64,000 nucleotides of DNA from Bacteroidales bacterium (GCA_017522255.1 JAFWZP010000087.1:1-64000); one strand, 5' to 3'; numbered from the stretch's first letter, positions 36,340 to 46,917 are shown. Numbers and translations: made by a program. The notes: generated by a model from the sequence alone, not told the origin.

Positions 36340-36435
36340 ATCACGACGTTGTTGAAATTACATCACGACGTTGTTGGCACAACATCGTGATGCCGACACA
36401 CCGCCATCACGACCTTTTTTCGCCATCATCGCGAC
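36340..36435. repeat. Five-register 22-bp array with core ATCACGAC
   Basis: Cores start at 36340, 36362, 36384 (ATCGTGAT), 36406 and 36428 (ATCGCGAC): exact 22-bp spacing. The first two units share ATCACGACGTTGTTG. The phase differs by half a period from the 36000 array, but the core is related (TC[AG]CGAC). Confidence 0.85.
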
Positions 36436-36633
36436 CCTTTTTCGCACCTCTTTTAACAGTTCGGGGAAAGAATTTAACATTTAAACCAAGTATATTACCC
36501 GGAAAAGATTAGAAATCTTAAAAAAAAGTCCCAAATCAAAGTTATCAACAATCCGAAGCAAAATAGCAAACTAATTATCAAACACATACACCCGGTTGCA
36601 AGTTTCATACTGCAAAATGTACTAATTTCATGT

Positions 36634-36663
36634 TTTGCAGTTCAAAAAATATTCGTACCTTTG
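36634..36663 (+). promoter_or_regulatory. Bacteroidota promoter of the giant surface protein gene
   Basis: TTTG (36634-36637) and TACCTTTG (36656-36663) are 18 bases apart. The early transcript contains a perfect palindrome GCACGTATACGTGC near 36680. The leader is about 110 nt. Confidence 0.8.
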
Positions 36664-36779
36664 CAGAATATTTCGCACGCACGTATACGTGCGGTGCATT
36701 ATAAACAAGAAACATAACGAGAAAAAACAAATAAAATAAATAATTAATTAATTCAATTACTAACAAAAAAGATCAGAAA

Positions 36780-39700
36780 ATGAAACATTATTTTTCTAGA
36801 TTGCTACTCATGGTGATGTTTATCCCGTGGGTACTGCAGGCCCAAACAACACCTGCACCTGCATCTTTGCCATACACTTGTGGCTTCGAAGATGCAACGG
36901 AAAATGCTAACTGGGTTATCGAAAATGGTGCTTCTGCTACCAATAAGTTCTTTATTGGTTCGGCAGTAAACAACGGTGGAACACAATCGTTGTACGTTTC
37001 GGATGACAACGGAGTTAGCAATAGTTACACTTCAAGCAGTGCTGCTGCCGGTTATGTTTACGCATACCGCGAATTTACAATTACCGGCACTGCCCGATAT
37101 TCGATAGCTTTCGACTGGAGAGCTAAAGGTGAAAGTACATTCGACTTTTTGCGTGTGTTCTTGATACCGGACAATGCAGCTGATGCTCTTACACCCTCAA
37201 CCGGCACTAGTGCTCATACCGGTGTTACAGCATCTGCATCTCCTGCAAGTTGGATTCCTATCGACAACAATGTTAAGTTGAACTTGAAAGACACTATTTG
37301 GCAATCGTTTGTCAGTGAAGATCTACAACTTACACCGGGTACTTACAAATTGGTATTCTATTGGAGAACCGATATTTCCGGAACATACGATCCACCTGTG
37401 GCTGTAGATAATGTTACTTTTACAGAAGTAACTTGTCCTCGTCCATACAATTTGGCAGTTACTTCTCTAAGCAATACATCTGTAACATTAAGTTGGAGTG
37501 CAAGCAATGCCACTGCATTTGCATACGTAAACGATACTGCTAATGCTCCACGCCAATGGAATGCTACAGCATCTAATGTAAACGACACCACAGTTACTAT
37601 TACCGACCTATCTCCGAACACTGCTTATACATTCTATTTGCAAAGCCTTTGTAGCGGTAGCGACACCAGTCTTTGGGTAATAATAAACTACAGAACAGCA
37701 TGCGACCCTATTCCATACGACTCGTTGCCATATCACGAAAGCTTCGAAAGTTGGGCAACAGGTGCAATAGACCCTTGCTATGTAGCAACAAACAACCATA
37801 CATCAACAGTAAACTATCCGTCGATAGTTACTACTTACAGTAGCGACAGTGCTAAATCGGTATATATGTACTCTCCTGCAACATACGCCTCATGGTTGGC
37901 AATGCCTATGTTCGAAACACCTATCGATGAATTGCAAGTGTCGTTCGACTTATACAAAACTTCTGCTACACAATATCCATTTATGGTGGGTGTGATGAGC
38001 GACCCTAACGATTTATCCACATTCGATACCATTACCATAGTGGAATGTGGCGAAGCAAGCACTTGGAAACACTTCACCATTCCTTTGAGCATATACGAAG
38101 GAACAGGCAATTATATAGCTTTTGTGTCTCCCAACGGCGTGGCTTCTAATAACTATTTGGACAATGTGTTAGTAGAAGAACTACCGTCATGCCCCGATCC
38201 TATCAACGTAGTGGCCTACGCCACCAGCGACCAAGACATTACTATAGCGTGGACCGAAACCGGCGCTACAGGATACATAGCCGAATATGGCTTGATGGGA
38301 TTTGAGCCTGGAACAGGCAGTCAAGAATATGGAATATCAGATAGTATCAACCTATATGGCCTCAACCCTGCCACTGCCTATGATGTATATTTGCGTGCCG
38401 ACTGCTATAGTGGCGACACCGGCAACTGGATTGGACCTATAACAGTGCGTACTGCCTGCCCCGAAGCTATAGACATATCGGTAAATCCATATATCGAAAA
38501 CTTCGATTCGTACTCTCCATCCTCGAGTGTATCAAGTGCTTCGGCCAATAACGAATTGCCTAGTTGCTGGAACATCTATTCTAATGGTACTAATGTTCAT
38601 ACTCAAGCATATTACCCTCGTATATTCAGAGGATCATCATACGCTCCAAACGGCAATAACGACAATGCTCTTACAATGCCTATTTATCAATTTATAGGTA
38701 CTTCGTCTACATACGTAAACTATCTAAGACAATATGGTAGTATAAAGATGGCTACACTTCCTTTGGTAAACGAACCATTAAACAATGTAACTCTTACGTT
38801 TGATGCAAAAGTTTACACCGTTAGTAGTACTGTTATAGATACTATTTTTGTAGCTATCCCAACCAGCGATAGCACTTATATTCCTTTGGCACACTACGAA
38901 GGCATATCGGGACTTATAGAAATAGAAGAAAACTTGGCCAACTATGCTTCGGCTTTCGACACTATCGAAAACCCACGCATAGCCATAGTATTCAAGGCTT
39001 GTGATTATTCTTCTACTACTTCGGGTCGTTACAACTACCTGGGTATCGACAATGTACAAATAGCTGTAAACAACTCCTGTATTCGTCCTTACGATGGCCA
39101 AATAACAAATGTAACAGCTACCGAAGCCACTTTCTCGTTTGCCGACTCGGCTAACGTAGGAAACTACGAAGTAACATGGGCTACTGCCAACGACGTACTT
39201 TTGGCTGAACTTACAAACACACTTACCGATACTATAGGTATTATCGAAGAATTAGAACCAAACACTGTATACTATGCATGGGTACGCTCTAACTGCGGTA
39301 GTGGATATAGCGATTGGAGAGAATTGGGTGAGTTTAGAACATTATGCTTACCTGTAGACTCGCTACCATACACCGAAGACTTTGAAAGCTACAACACCGG
39401 TTCGTCAGGAACATTTAATACTTGCTGGACAAAAGGTACCAACTACACTACCGCTTATCCTTACGTAAGCAGCTACAGCAGTTCTAAACGTTTATACTTC
39501 TACTCAACTGCATCGTATTACAGCTATGCTGCATTGCCATTGTTTACCGCTCCTTTGAATACATTACAAGTATCATTCGATTTGGTAAAATACAGTTCAT
39601 ACGCTTCAGACATAGTTGTTGGTGTAATGTCGAACCCTCAAGATATTAATACTTTTGTAGCCATCGATACTCTTGTTCCACAAGGTGCATCGGGCACTAT

Positions 39701-42700
39701 CAACAGCTACGAAATATCGTTTGAAACTTATACCGGTTTAGAAGGCTGTATAGCATTCTTGTCGCCAATTTCGACAGGTGCAGACTATACGTATTTAGAC
39801 TCTGTAGTAGTTAGCGAATTGCCTGCTTGTAGAAAATCTACCGAACTTGCAGCTTCTAACGTTACTACAAACTCTGCTACATTAAGTTGGTTCAACTCTA
39901 CAGGTGATTCTTACATAGTAGCCTACTCAAGAGATGCCGATTTCGACCCCGACACTTGCACAACAGTAGTTACCACAAACGCAGATTCGGTTGTTGTTAC
40001 AGGTTTGCTTTCTTATAGCAACTACTACTTTGCAGTAAAAGCTATTTGTGGAACCGACAACGGAGCATGGAGCTTAGAAAGAGGTCATTTTGTAACTCTT
40101 GCCGATTGCGGTGGAGATGAATTGTTGGAACCTGTTATAGGAAACTTAGCTTCGACTTCGACTTCGTCAACATATCCATTCTACTCTAGCACATCATACA
40201 CAAGAGGTTTGACATGGCAAATATACACCATGGAAGAACTTGGCGAACAAGGCGTATTCTCGGGCAACATCAATAGCATTGCTTACCAATACAGACCTTC
40301 TTCTTCTACTGCTACTTCTGCTTCTCCTATGTCGGCACACATTAATGTATACATGGCAGAAAAAGAAAGTGCAACATTTGCCAGTGCTTCCGACTCTATA
40401 GCACTCGACTCGATGACATTGGTATACAGTGGCGAATATTTATTCTACGACATCAACGATTGGTCGACAATAATATTCGACAATCCTTACAACTACTCAG
40501 GCACCAAAAACTTGGTAGTAGCCGTAGAACGTGTAGGTACTTCGTCGTATGCAGGATACTTTAGATACACAGCAGGGGTAACCGGTGTATACACAACTTT
40601 GTATAGCTACACCAACTCCAGTGGTTCGAAATATACCTACACTGCAATAAACCGCAACAATGTTAAATTCAACATCTGTAACGTTGTACCTCCATGTGTT
40701 CCTGCTACCGAAGTTGTGGTATCGAACATACAACCCACACAAGCCGACGTGGCATGGGATGCTGTTACATATTCGAGCTTTACAGTGGCATACGGTCCTC
40801 GCGGATTCAGCCTCGACTCGATAGGTTCATACCAAACAGCACAAACTGCAACCAACAGCATTACACTTACCGGCTTGGCCGAAGGTACAATGTATGATGT
40901 ATATGTTCGCACAAACTGCAACAACGATACAGCAGAATGGTCGTTTGCCGAAGCATTCACCACTACATGTAATCCTATAAGTGCATTGCCTTACACAGAA
41001 GACTTTGATAGCTACACTACAGATATAGTTACTTCAACTACAGCTCCTACATCGTATCCTGAACACACAATGCCATCGTGCTGGAGCTTCTTGAATCTAA
41101 GCGAATTGGCAGGAAGTAACTATCCTCAAGCATTCCTTACAAGTTCTACTACATACGCTTTGAGTGGCAACTGTTTATTCTTCAAATCGAAAATGCACAC
41201 GTCGATATTCTCGGTATTACCTAAATTTGCTGCAAATATCGACACATTGCAAATATCGTTTACATACCGCAACGAAGGCACTACAGCTGCCAACGGTACT
41301 CTATCGCTTGGTGTAATGACCGATATTACTGATACCGCATCGTTTATAGAATTGGAAGTATTCGATAAAACAAGTACCAAAACAAGAATAGAACACATAT
41401 TTGCTTTCGATAGCATATCGGGAACCAACTACACTATAGCGTTCCGCTATCAAGGTTCGACCAGCAACAATATGTATTTGAGTATCGATAGCATAGTGGT
41501 TGACTATGTGCCATCTTGTTTGACTCCTGCAAATTTGGCTAACGACAATACTACCGAAACTTCTACTGAAATATCGTGGAACAGCACATCGGCTACTTCG
41601 TGGCTTATAGAATATGGTCCTGCCGGTTTCGAACCCGGACAAGGTGCAGTAGTTAGAGCCAACTCTAATCCTTATACCCTTACCGGTTTGCGTCACAGCA
41701 CACGCTACGACGTATATGTTCGCTCGATATGTAACAATGGCGACACTTCGGGCTACCAATTGCAACCACTTAACTTCCGCACCGCCTGTGGTATAATAGA
41801 TTCTCTTCCATGGACTGCCGACCTTGATGGCACATGGTACTATTATACCAACAACACCACAGCATTATTCCCATCTTGCTGGGATGTAATTGACCTCGGT
41901 TACGAATCTACTTCCGGAACACACTACAATTGGCGTAGAAATACCACTGCTAGTTATATCCGTACAGGTTCGGCTGCAATACAATTTGCCGGTGTAACAA
42001 ATACAACTGCAGGTTCTGTCCATAACGACTACTTGATAACTCCGGAAATGCAACTTACAGGAAACGAACAATTGGTATTCTGGATGAGAAACTCTACTAG
42101 TACCACTACTGTCGGTACTTATGATGCTCGCGTTTCTATCTATGCTTACACTGTAAATCCTAACGATACCGTAGAAAACTTTGTACAAGTATCACCTCGT
42201 ATCACAATGGTAGGTGGTGAAAATGTATATACCGAACATATCGTTCCTCTAACAGGATTGACAGGAAACGTTAAACTTGCATTCGTAGTAGATACCAACA
42301 GCTACTCATTCTATATTGATGATGTTGTAGTTGAACCGATACCTACATGTCCAAAACCACGTTTCTTGAGCGTTATAGAAGATTCTACAACAACTACTTC
42401 AATATCTCTAACATGGAGAAACGCTGCTTCGGAATTTATAGTAGACTATAAGAAAGGTAGCGATTCAGTATGGTCAAGTGTTACAGGTATACAAGACACT
42501 GTAGCTACCATCACCGGTTTAACTCCTTCTACTACTTACCAATTCCGTGTAAAAGCAGTATGTATGGTTGGCGACACCAGTGTATGGTCCGAAATAGTTG
42601 AAACACCTACAGCATGTGGCCCTGTATCACTTCCATTCTACGAAGACTTCAGTGCTACTACATTCCCTGCATACTGTTGGAGCAGAATGAGTGGTCTTGC

Positions 42701-44552
42701 ATTCTCAGGTGCAGCTCTTACTTCAACTACCAGCTACATAACAAGAGTTACTACAAACAATGGTATTCAAACACCTCACGCCAAAATCAATATCTACGGA
42801 ACAAGTGTAAAAGCATGGTTAATTACACCTGAAATAGACTTAGCAAACGAAAATGGAGCCGAATTGTCGTTCGACCTTGCTTTGACCGATTATGCTAATG
42901 GTGATACCATAGAAGTAGATAAATCGACAGCTGATGATAAATTTATGGTTATCATATCCAGAGATGGTGGCAACACTTGGTTGAGAGAAAACGCTACTGT
43001 ATGGAGCGACTTAGAATCTGATTCGGCTGATTACTCTTACAGAAGTATCAGAAGAACAGGCGAACACGTTAGCATAGACTTATCTCAATACTATGGCGAT
43101 ACCATCAAGATAGCATTCTACGGAGAATCTACAACTTCCGGTGGTGACAACGACTTGCATATCGATAACATTTTGGTTCAAACCGGATGTCCTGCTCCTG
43201 CTATCACATCAACTACCTACGATGCTACAACAGCTACTATAGCTTGGACATCGTCTTCGAACAACATTCAAGTAGCATATCGCGAAGCTACAGCCACCGA
43301 TTGGAACACTCCAATAGATGTAACCAACGCTACTACTTACACATTCACAGGTTTAACTCCTGAAACTGATTATGTATTAGGAGTACGTGCTTTGTGCGAA
43401 GAAGGTGCAGTATCGGGATGGGCTACTACTACAATCACTACACCTGAACTTCCATGTATAGCTCCTACCAACATAACAGCTACCGATATCACTTACACAT
43501 CGGCCAACATAGGCTGGACAGCTTCGGGCAACGAAGTATCGTGGGAAGTGAGATACGCTACCGGCGGACAAGAAGACACTATAGTGGCTACTGCCAACCC
43601 TGTGGCTATCACTGGCTTATTCTCGGCTTCTACTTACCAAGTATGGGTACGTGCATTCTGCGGTGCCGACACTTACAGCGAATGGTCGGAAGTATATACT
43701 TTCAACACTCAAGCTTGTGCTACTGTAAGCAACGTAGTAGTTAGCGAAATAGGCGGCAACAACGCCACTGTAACTTGGACTCCTGCCGAAGGTCAAACAG
43801 CATGGGAAGTATCGTATGGTATGCAAGGCTTCAGCGAAGGCTATGCTATAGCTACTGTAACCGTTACTAACCCAACTTACCAAATAACAGGTTTGGAAAC
43901 CGACACTCCTTACGACGTATATGTTCGTGCTATATGCGACGAAGATGTATATAGTGCATGGAGCGAAAGAGTAACATTCACTACCACCGAAGACGAATGC
44001 AACCCTGTAAGCAACGTAACTGCCAACTATATTACCGAAACCGATGCTACCATCACATGGACACCTGCCGGCGACGAAACCAAATGGCAACTTGCATACG
44101 ACTTGGCAAGCGATGCTACAATAATAGGCGAAGATGCTACAATAATAGACGTTGAAAATACTCCTTCTTACACTATCACAGGTTTAGAAACAAGAACAAG
44201 CTACGACGCATTCGTTCGTACTGTTTGCAACGAAACCAACTATAGTGCATGGGTTAAAGTAAACTTCACTACATTAGGTATAGGTATAAATACTGCTGCT
44301 AACGACAACGTAAGCGTACGTATCTATCCTAACCCGGCCAACACTCAAGCTACAATATCTGTAGAAGGTGTAAACGGCAAGGTAGAATTTGTAGTAGCCG
44401 ATATGAATGGACGTATGATAGTAACCGAAACCATCAACTGCAACGGCGAATTGGTAAAAACCATCGACGTTAGCAACTTGGCTAAAGGTGCTTACTTCGT
44501 ACATATCTACAACGACAACATCAACACTACTCGCAAACTTATTGTGAAGTAA
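36780..44552 (+). CDS. Giant T9SS-exported surface protein with fibronectin type III and MAM/choice-of-anchor-J-like modules
   Basis: 2590 residues. A signal peptide (MKHYFSRLLLMVMFIPWVLQAQ) starts it. Jelly-roll modules that begin SLPYTxDFexY occur near residues 29, 310, 560, 855, 1400, 1672 and 1946, separated by fibronectin type III domains (patterns such as TLSWSASNATAFAYV and LSPNTAYTFYLQSLC). A different beta sandwich lies around 1110-1305. The last roughly 85 residues form a T9SS sorting domain (RIYPNPANTQATISV...ISNLAKGAYFVHIY-like, ending RKLIVK). It should be secreted through the outer membrane and anchored at the surface, probably for adhesion or glycan contact. It is a single-gene transcript with a strong terminator. 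Confidence 0.9.
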   Translation: MKHYFSRLLLMVMFIPWVLQAQTTPAPASLPYTCGFEDATENANWVIENGASATNKFFIGSAVNNGGTQSLYVSDDNGVSNSYTSSSAAAGYVYAYREFTITGTARYSIAFDWRAKGESTFDFLRVFLIPDNAADALTPSTGTSAHTGVTASASPASWIPIDNNVKLNLKDTIWQSFVSEDLQLTPGTYKLVFYWRTDISGTYDPPVAVDNVTFTEVTCPRPYNLAVTSLSNTSVTLSWSASNATAFAYVNDTANAPRQWNATASNVNDTTVTITDLSPNTAYTFYLQSLCSGSDTSLWVIINYRTACDPIPYDSLPYHESFESWATGAIDPCYVATNNHTSTVNYPSIVTTYSSDSAKSVYMYSPATYASWLAMPMFETPIDELQVSFDLYKTSATQYPFMVGVMSDPNDLSTFDTITIVECGEASTWKHFTIPLSIYEGTGNYIAFVSPNGVASNNYLDNVLVEELPSCPDPINVVAYATSDQDITIAWTETGATGYIAEYGLMGFEPGTGSQEYGISDSINLYGLNPATAYDVYLRADCYSGDTGNWIGPITVRTACPEAIDISVNPYIENFDSYSPSSSVSSASANNELPSCWNIYSNGTNVHTQAYYPRIFRGSSYAPNGNNDNALTMPIYQFIGTSSTYVNYLRQYGSIKMATLPLVNEPLNNVTLTFDAKVYTVSSTVIDTIFVAIPTSDSTYIPLAHYEGISGLIEIEENLANYASAFDTIENPRIAIVFKACDYSSTTSGRYNYLGIDNVQIAVNNSCIRPYDGQITNVTATEATFSFADSANVGNYEVTWATANDVLLAELTNTLTDTIGIIEELEPNTVYYAWVRSNCGSGYSDWRELGEFRTLCLPVDSLPYTEDFESYNTGSSGTFNTCWTKGTNYTTAYPYVSSYSSSKRLYFYSTASYYSYAALPLFTAPLNTLQVSFDLVKYSSYASDIVVGVMSNPQDINTFVAIDTLVPQGASGTINSYEISFETYTGLEGCIAFLSPISTGADYTYLDSVVVSELPACRKSTELAASNVTTNSATLSWFNSTGDSYIVAYSRDADFDPDTCTTVVTTNADSVVVTGLLSYSNYYFAVKAICGTDNGAWSLERGHFVTLADCGGDELLEPVIGNLASTSTSSTYPFYSSTSYTRGLTWQIYTMEELGEQGVFSGNINSIAYQYRPSSSTATSASPMSAHINVYMAEKESATFASASDSIALDSMTLVYSGEYLFYDINDWSTIIFDNPYNYSGTKNLVVAVERVGTSSYAGYFRYTAGVTGVYTTLYSYTNSSGSKYTYTAINRNNVKFNICNVVPPCVPATEVVVSNIQPTQADVAWDAVTYSSFTVAYGPRGFSLDSIGSYQTAQTATNSITLTGLAEGTMYDVYVRTNCNNDTAEWSFAEAFTTTCNPISALPYTEDFDSYTTDIVTSTTAPTSYPEHTMPSCWSFLNLSELAGSNYPQAFLTSSTTYALSGNCLFFKSKMHTSIFSVLPKFAANIDTLQISFTYRNEGTTAANGTLSLGVMTDITDTASFIELEVFDKTSTKTRIEHIFAFDSISGTNYTIAFRYQGSTSNNMYLSIDSIVVDYVPSCLTPANLANDNTTETSTEISWNSTSATSWLIEYGPAGFEPGQGAVVRANSNPYTLTGLRHSTRYDVYVRSICNNGDTSGYQLQPLNFRTACGIIDSLPWTADLDGTWYYYTNNTTALFPSCWDVIDLGYESTSGTHYNWRRNTTASYIRTGSAAIQFAGVTNTTAGSVHNDYLITPEMQLTGNEQLVFWMRNSTSTTTVGTYDARVSIYAYTVNPNDTVENFVQVSPRITMVGGENVYTEHIVPLTGLTGNVKLAFVVDTNSYSFYIDDVVVEPIPTCPKPRFLSVIEDSTTTTSISLTWRNAASEFIVDYKKGSDSVWSSVTGIQDTVATITGLTPSTTYQFRVKAVCMVGDTSVWSEIVETPTACGPVSLPFYEDFSATTFPAYCWSRMSGLAFSGAALTSTTSYITRVTTNNGIQTPHAKINIYGTSVKAWLITPEIDLANENGAELSFDLALTDYANGDTIEVDKSTADDKFMVIISRDGGNTWLRENATVWSDLESDSADYSYRSIRRTGEHVSIDLSQYYGDTIKIAFYGESTTSGGDNDLHIDNILVQTGCPAPAITSTTYDATTATIAWTSSSNNIQVAYREATATDWNTPIDVTNATTYTFTGLTPETDYVLGVRALCEEGAVSGWATTTITTPELPCIAPTNITATDITYTSANIGWTASGNEVSWEVRYATGGQEDTIVATANPVAITGLFSASTYQVWVRAFCGADTYSEWSEVYTFNTQACATVSNVVVSEIGGNNATVTWTPAEGQTAWEVSYGMQGFSEGYAIATVTVTNPTYQITGLETDTPYDVYVRAICDEDVYSAWSERVTFTTTEDECNPVSNVTANYITETDATITWTPAGDETKWQLAYDLASDATIIGEDATIIDVENTPSYTITGLETRTSYDAFVRTVCNETNYSAWVKVNFTTLGIGINTAANDNVSVRIYPNPANTQATISVEGVNGKVEFVVADMNGRMIVTETINCNGELVKTIDVSNLAKGAYFVHIYNDNINTTRKLIVK

Positions 44553-44598
44553 CTCTGATAACTTTTAGCCTTTGGCCTTTAGCTATTGGCTATTATAT

Positions 44599-44633
44599 AA
44601 AGCACGCCACTTTCGGGTGGCGTGCTTTTTTTT
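44599..44633 (+). terminator. Rho-independent terminator of the giant surface protein gene
   Basis: Perfect stem AAAGCACGCCAC (44599-44610) with GTGGCGTGCTTT (44617-44628), loop TTTCGG, then T to 44633. Confidence 0.95.
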
Positions 44634-44687
44634 ATTGTATCTTCTCCAATATCGGCGAACTCTACTGGCTACTACCTAAGATACGAT

Positions 44688-44775
44688 GAGCAACTATGCG
44701 GTTTAGGCACCCTAAGTGCCATAGTTACGGGTCGTAACCCGCATACTTTTGAGTCGCAATCCGCATAGTTTTCAT
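44688..44775. repeat. Four 22-bp units related to the 19675 array
   Basis: Exact 22-base registers start at 44688, 44710, 44732 and 44754, with cores AACTATGCGGTTT, AAGTGCCATAGTT, AACCCGCATACTTT and AATCCGCATAGTTTT. Bases 44700-44739 align with 19687-19726 with six differences. The array sits between the terminator at 44633 and the GNAT gene end at 44870. Confidence 0.85.
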
Positions 44776-44869
44776 CTTGCAATTAACTTGATTTGCAAGT
44801 TATGAATAATGCTTGCATCAAAGTGGGTAGTAACTTATCGAAGAGAAAAAGTTTAGTCTGAAGTTGCCT

Positions 44870-45391
44870 TTAGATATTGCACATATATACGAAGGCATAC
44901 AACATCTGCCTCATTGGGGCAAAGTCGGTTTCAGCAAGAGGTGTAGTGGACATAATATCCAATGGCAACATATCGCCCTCTTGGTGATAGGAAGGCTGAA
45001 GGTAATGGATAGCTTCGTTGTGTATAAATCCCAACCGTTTGTAAAAGTTTACACGTCGCAGAGCCATATCGCTATCGGGCTTTTCCACTTCGAGGATTAT
45101 AGGCAACGAGGTTTGCTTCATAAAGATGTTCATTATTCGGGTACCATAATTATGATTGCGATATTCCTGTGCTACAGCAAAATGCTCCACATACACCCAA
45201 CTGCCGAAATGCCAATAAGTGAAAACACCTATGGGATTGCCATCGGCACACACCACATCGAAGTGAAACATATCAGAGGGTCGGCTATATATAGTATCAA
45301 ACAATGGTCTCTCCTCTATAGGGAACGATTCTTCAAACACTCGTTGGGCAAAAGCCCTATTGAAGGGGGACAAATTTTGGAACGAAATCAT
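44870..45391 (-). CDS. GNAT family N-acetyltransferase
   Basis: 173 residues. The acetyl-CoA binding loop is seen as VEHFAVAQEYRNHNYGTRIMNIF (R-x-x-x-x-G-T pattern), followed by LEVEKPDSDMALRRVNFYKRLGF. Members move an acetyl group from acetyl-CoA to an amine; the acceptor is unknown. It is the last gene of a four-gene minus-strand operon and starts 1 bp past the outer-membrane protein stop. Confidence 0.9.
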   Translation of the reverse strand: MISFQNLSPFNRAFAQRVFEESFPIEERPLFDTIYSRPSDMFHFDVVCADGNPIGVFTYWHFGSWVYVEHFAVAQEYRNHNYGTRIMNIFMKQTSLPIILEVEKPDSDMALRRVNFYKRLGFIHNEAIHYLQPSYHQEGDMLPLDIMSTTPLAETDFAPMRQMLYAFVYMCNI

Positions 45392-45392
45392 A

Positions 45393-46283
45393 CTAAAACT
45401 TATTGGTTAAAAAGCGGATAAACACATTACACTGAGGAGTAAACTTGTCGTATCCAGGTATGTTTATTTTGGTGTAATAGACCGACACACCCAAGTCGAT
45501 ACCCATAGCATTGGGCAACACATACTCGATACATGGAGTAATAAAAAAGCCATATCCTATACCCGACTGGTAATAATCGTAGGCCTGCATGCCATAGCTT
45601 GGCGAATTGCCACCCCATACGTCTAATATGCTATACTCCACTCCTCCCACTTCTATATCGTTTGACAGCACCTTTGTGCTATTGACATTGACACCAAAAT
45701 CGAGCACAAACCTCCAACTATCGTTGAGAAAGAAACTCTTAAACAATCCCAAATCGATATACGTTCTCGACTCGGTTCCATAAATACCACAAGGGATATA
45801 TTGGTTTTTGTTTGACAATATCGACGAAGGAGCCCCTGCCGAAAGATTAAACATACCTTTTGCAGTAAGTTTAATATGGTCGAAACGAGCTATCATACCA
45901 AAACGCTTTACAAAATCATACCTCAATCCCAAGCCCAGTTGCAAAGCCACTGTATACTCGGTGTTGGCATGTTCCACTATCTGCAAGCCATTATAATCGG
46001 TGATAGCCGATGGCGATATAAGACCTTGGTTTACCAGATTGTTCCATATATTCTGCCCATACATCTGGCTATGCAATATCCGTTCGATGGTGTTTTGATT
46101 GCCATTGGTTCCATTGTAAAACCCGGCAGTAAGTTGGTTGGGCATGGCACATCCGGCATCAATAAACACCGACAAACCTACAAAGTCGAATGGCTCAACC
46201 TTGACACGCTTTTGCGCAACAATATCATTGGTAAACAACAAACAAATAAGAAAGGCTGCTAAATAAGAAACAATCTTGGACAT
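45393..46283 (-). CDS. Probable outer-membrane beta-barrel protein
   Basis: 296 residues. Signal peptide MSKIVSYLAAFLICLLFTNDIVAQ. The mature chain alternates hydrophobic and polar strands rich in Tyr, Gly and Asn (YTVALQLGLGLRYDFVKRFGMIARFDHIKL; GFFITPCIEYVLPNAMGIDLGVSVYYTKINIPG) and ends in phenylalanine (FIRFLTNKF), as outer-membrane barrels do. I cannot assign a family. It lies between the sigma factor and GNAT genes and may be under their joint control. Confidence 0.75.
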   Translation of the reverse strand: MSKIVSYLAAFLICLLFTNDIVAQKRVKVEPFDFVGLSVFIDAGCAMPNQLTAGFYNGTNGNQNTIERILHSQMYGQNIWNNLVNQGLISPSAITDYNGLQIVEHANTEYTVALQLGLGLRYDFVKRFGMIARFDHIKLTAKGMFNLSAGAPSSILSNKNQYIPCGIYGTESRTYIDLGLFKSFFLNDSWRFVLDFGVNVNSTKVLSNDIEVGGVEYSILDVWGGNSPSYGMQAYDYYQSGIGYGFFITPCIEYVLPNAMGIDLGVSVYYTKINIPGYDKFTPQCNVFIRFLTNKF

Positions 46284-46305
46284 GGCACAGATATAATGGT
46301 ATATA

Positions 46306-46917
46306 CTATATCAAATCCTTTCTATCCTTCAGGAGATTGTAAAGGAGATCGCGAGCACGAAATAGTTGAGCTTTTACTGTTCCTATAGGTAAATTGAGTT
46401 TTAGAGATATTTCTTCGTACGATAATTCTTCGAAATACCTCATCTCTACCAAGTTTCTGTAACGAGGTTTGAGCAGTTGTACAGTCTCGCGCATTATCTT
46501 TACACGCTGACTGGTGATAAATTCTTCCTCAGGATTTGGAGCATTGGATTCTATTTGCATTTCGGTTTGCTCTTCATTGTCTTGAGAATATACATTGTTT
46601 ATCGACACTGTTTTCAAACGTTTTTTTCGGATATGGTCGATACAATTGTTTGATGCAATAGTAAAAAGCCAAGTGCTGAAAGCATGGGTGGGCGTGTAAA
46701 GATGCAACGAACGGAATGCCTTACCAAAAGCCTCTATGGTAAGATCGTCGGCCTCCACGGGGTCGTTAGTCATCTTCAGCAACATCAAATACAGCGGTTC
46801 CCTATATATCTTCAGCAAATCGGCGAACGCTTTTTCATCGCCTTTCTCGCGTGCAAGACATACCAAACGGTAATCGCGTGCTGCCTTATCGGTTAGTTGT
46901 ATGTTTACTGTTTCCAT
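46306..46917 (-). CDS. RNA polymerase sigma-70 factor, ECF-like
   Basis: 203 residues. Region 2 is EADDLTIEAFGKAFRSLHLYTPTHAFSTWLFTIASNNCIDHIRKKR; region 4 is LVEMRYFEELSYEEISLKLNLPIGTVKAQLFRARDLLYNLL, a helix-turn-helix that reads the -35-like element. There is no region 1 or 3 and no anti-sigma gene next to it. The start overlaps the glycosyltransferase stop by 13 bp. It probably controls a small regulon, perhaps its own operon. Confidence 0.93.
   Translation of the reverse strand: METVNIQLTDKAARDYRLVCLAREKGDEKAFADLLKIYREPLYLMLLKMTNDPVEADDLTIEAFGKAFRSLHLYTPTHAFSTWLFTIASNNCIDHIRKKRLKTVSINNVYSQDNEEQTEMQIESNAPNPEEEFITSQRVKIMRETVQLLKPRYRNLVEMRYFEELSYEEISLKLNLPIGTVKAQLFRARDLLYNLLKDRKDLI

Noticed and set aside
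37358..44504. Many minus-strand ORFs inside the giant surface protein gene
   Set aside because: They are antisense shadows with no promoter, signal or recognisable domain.
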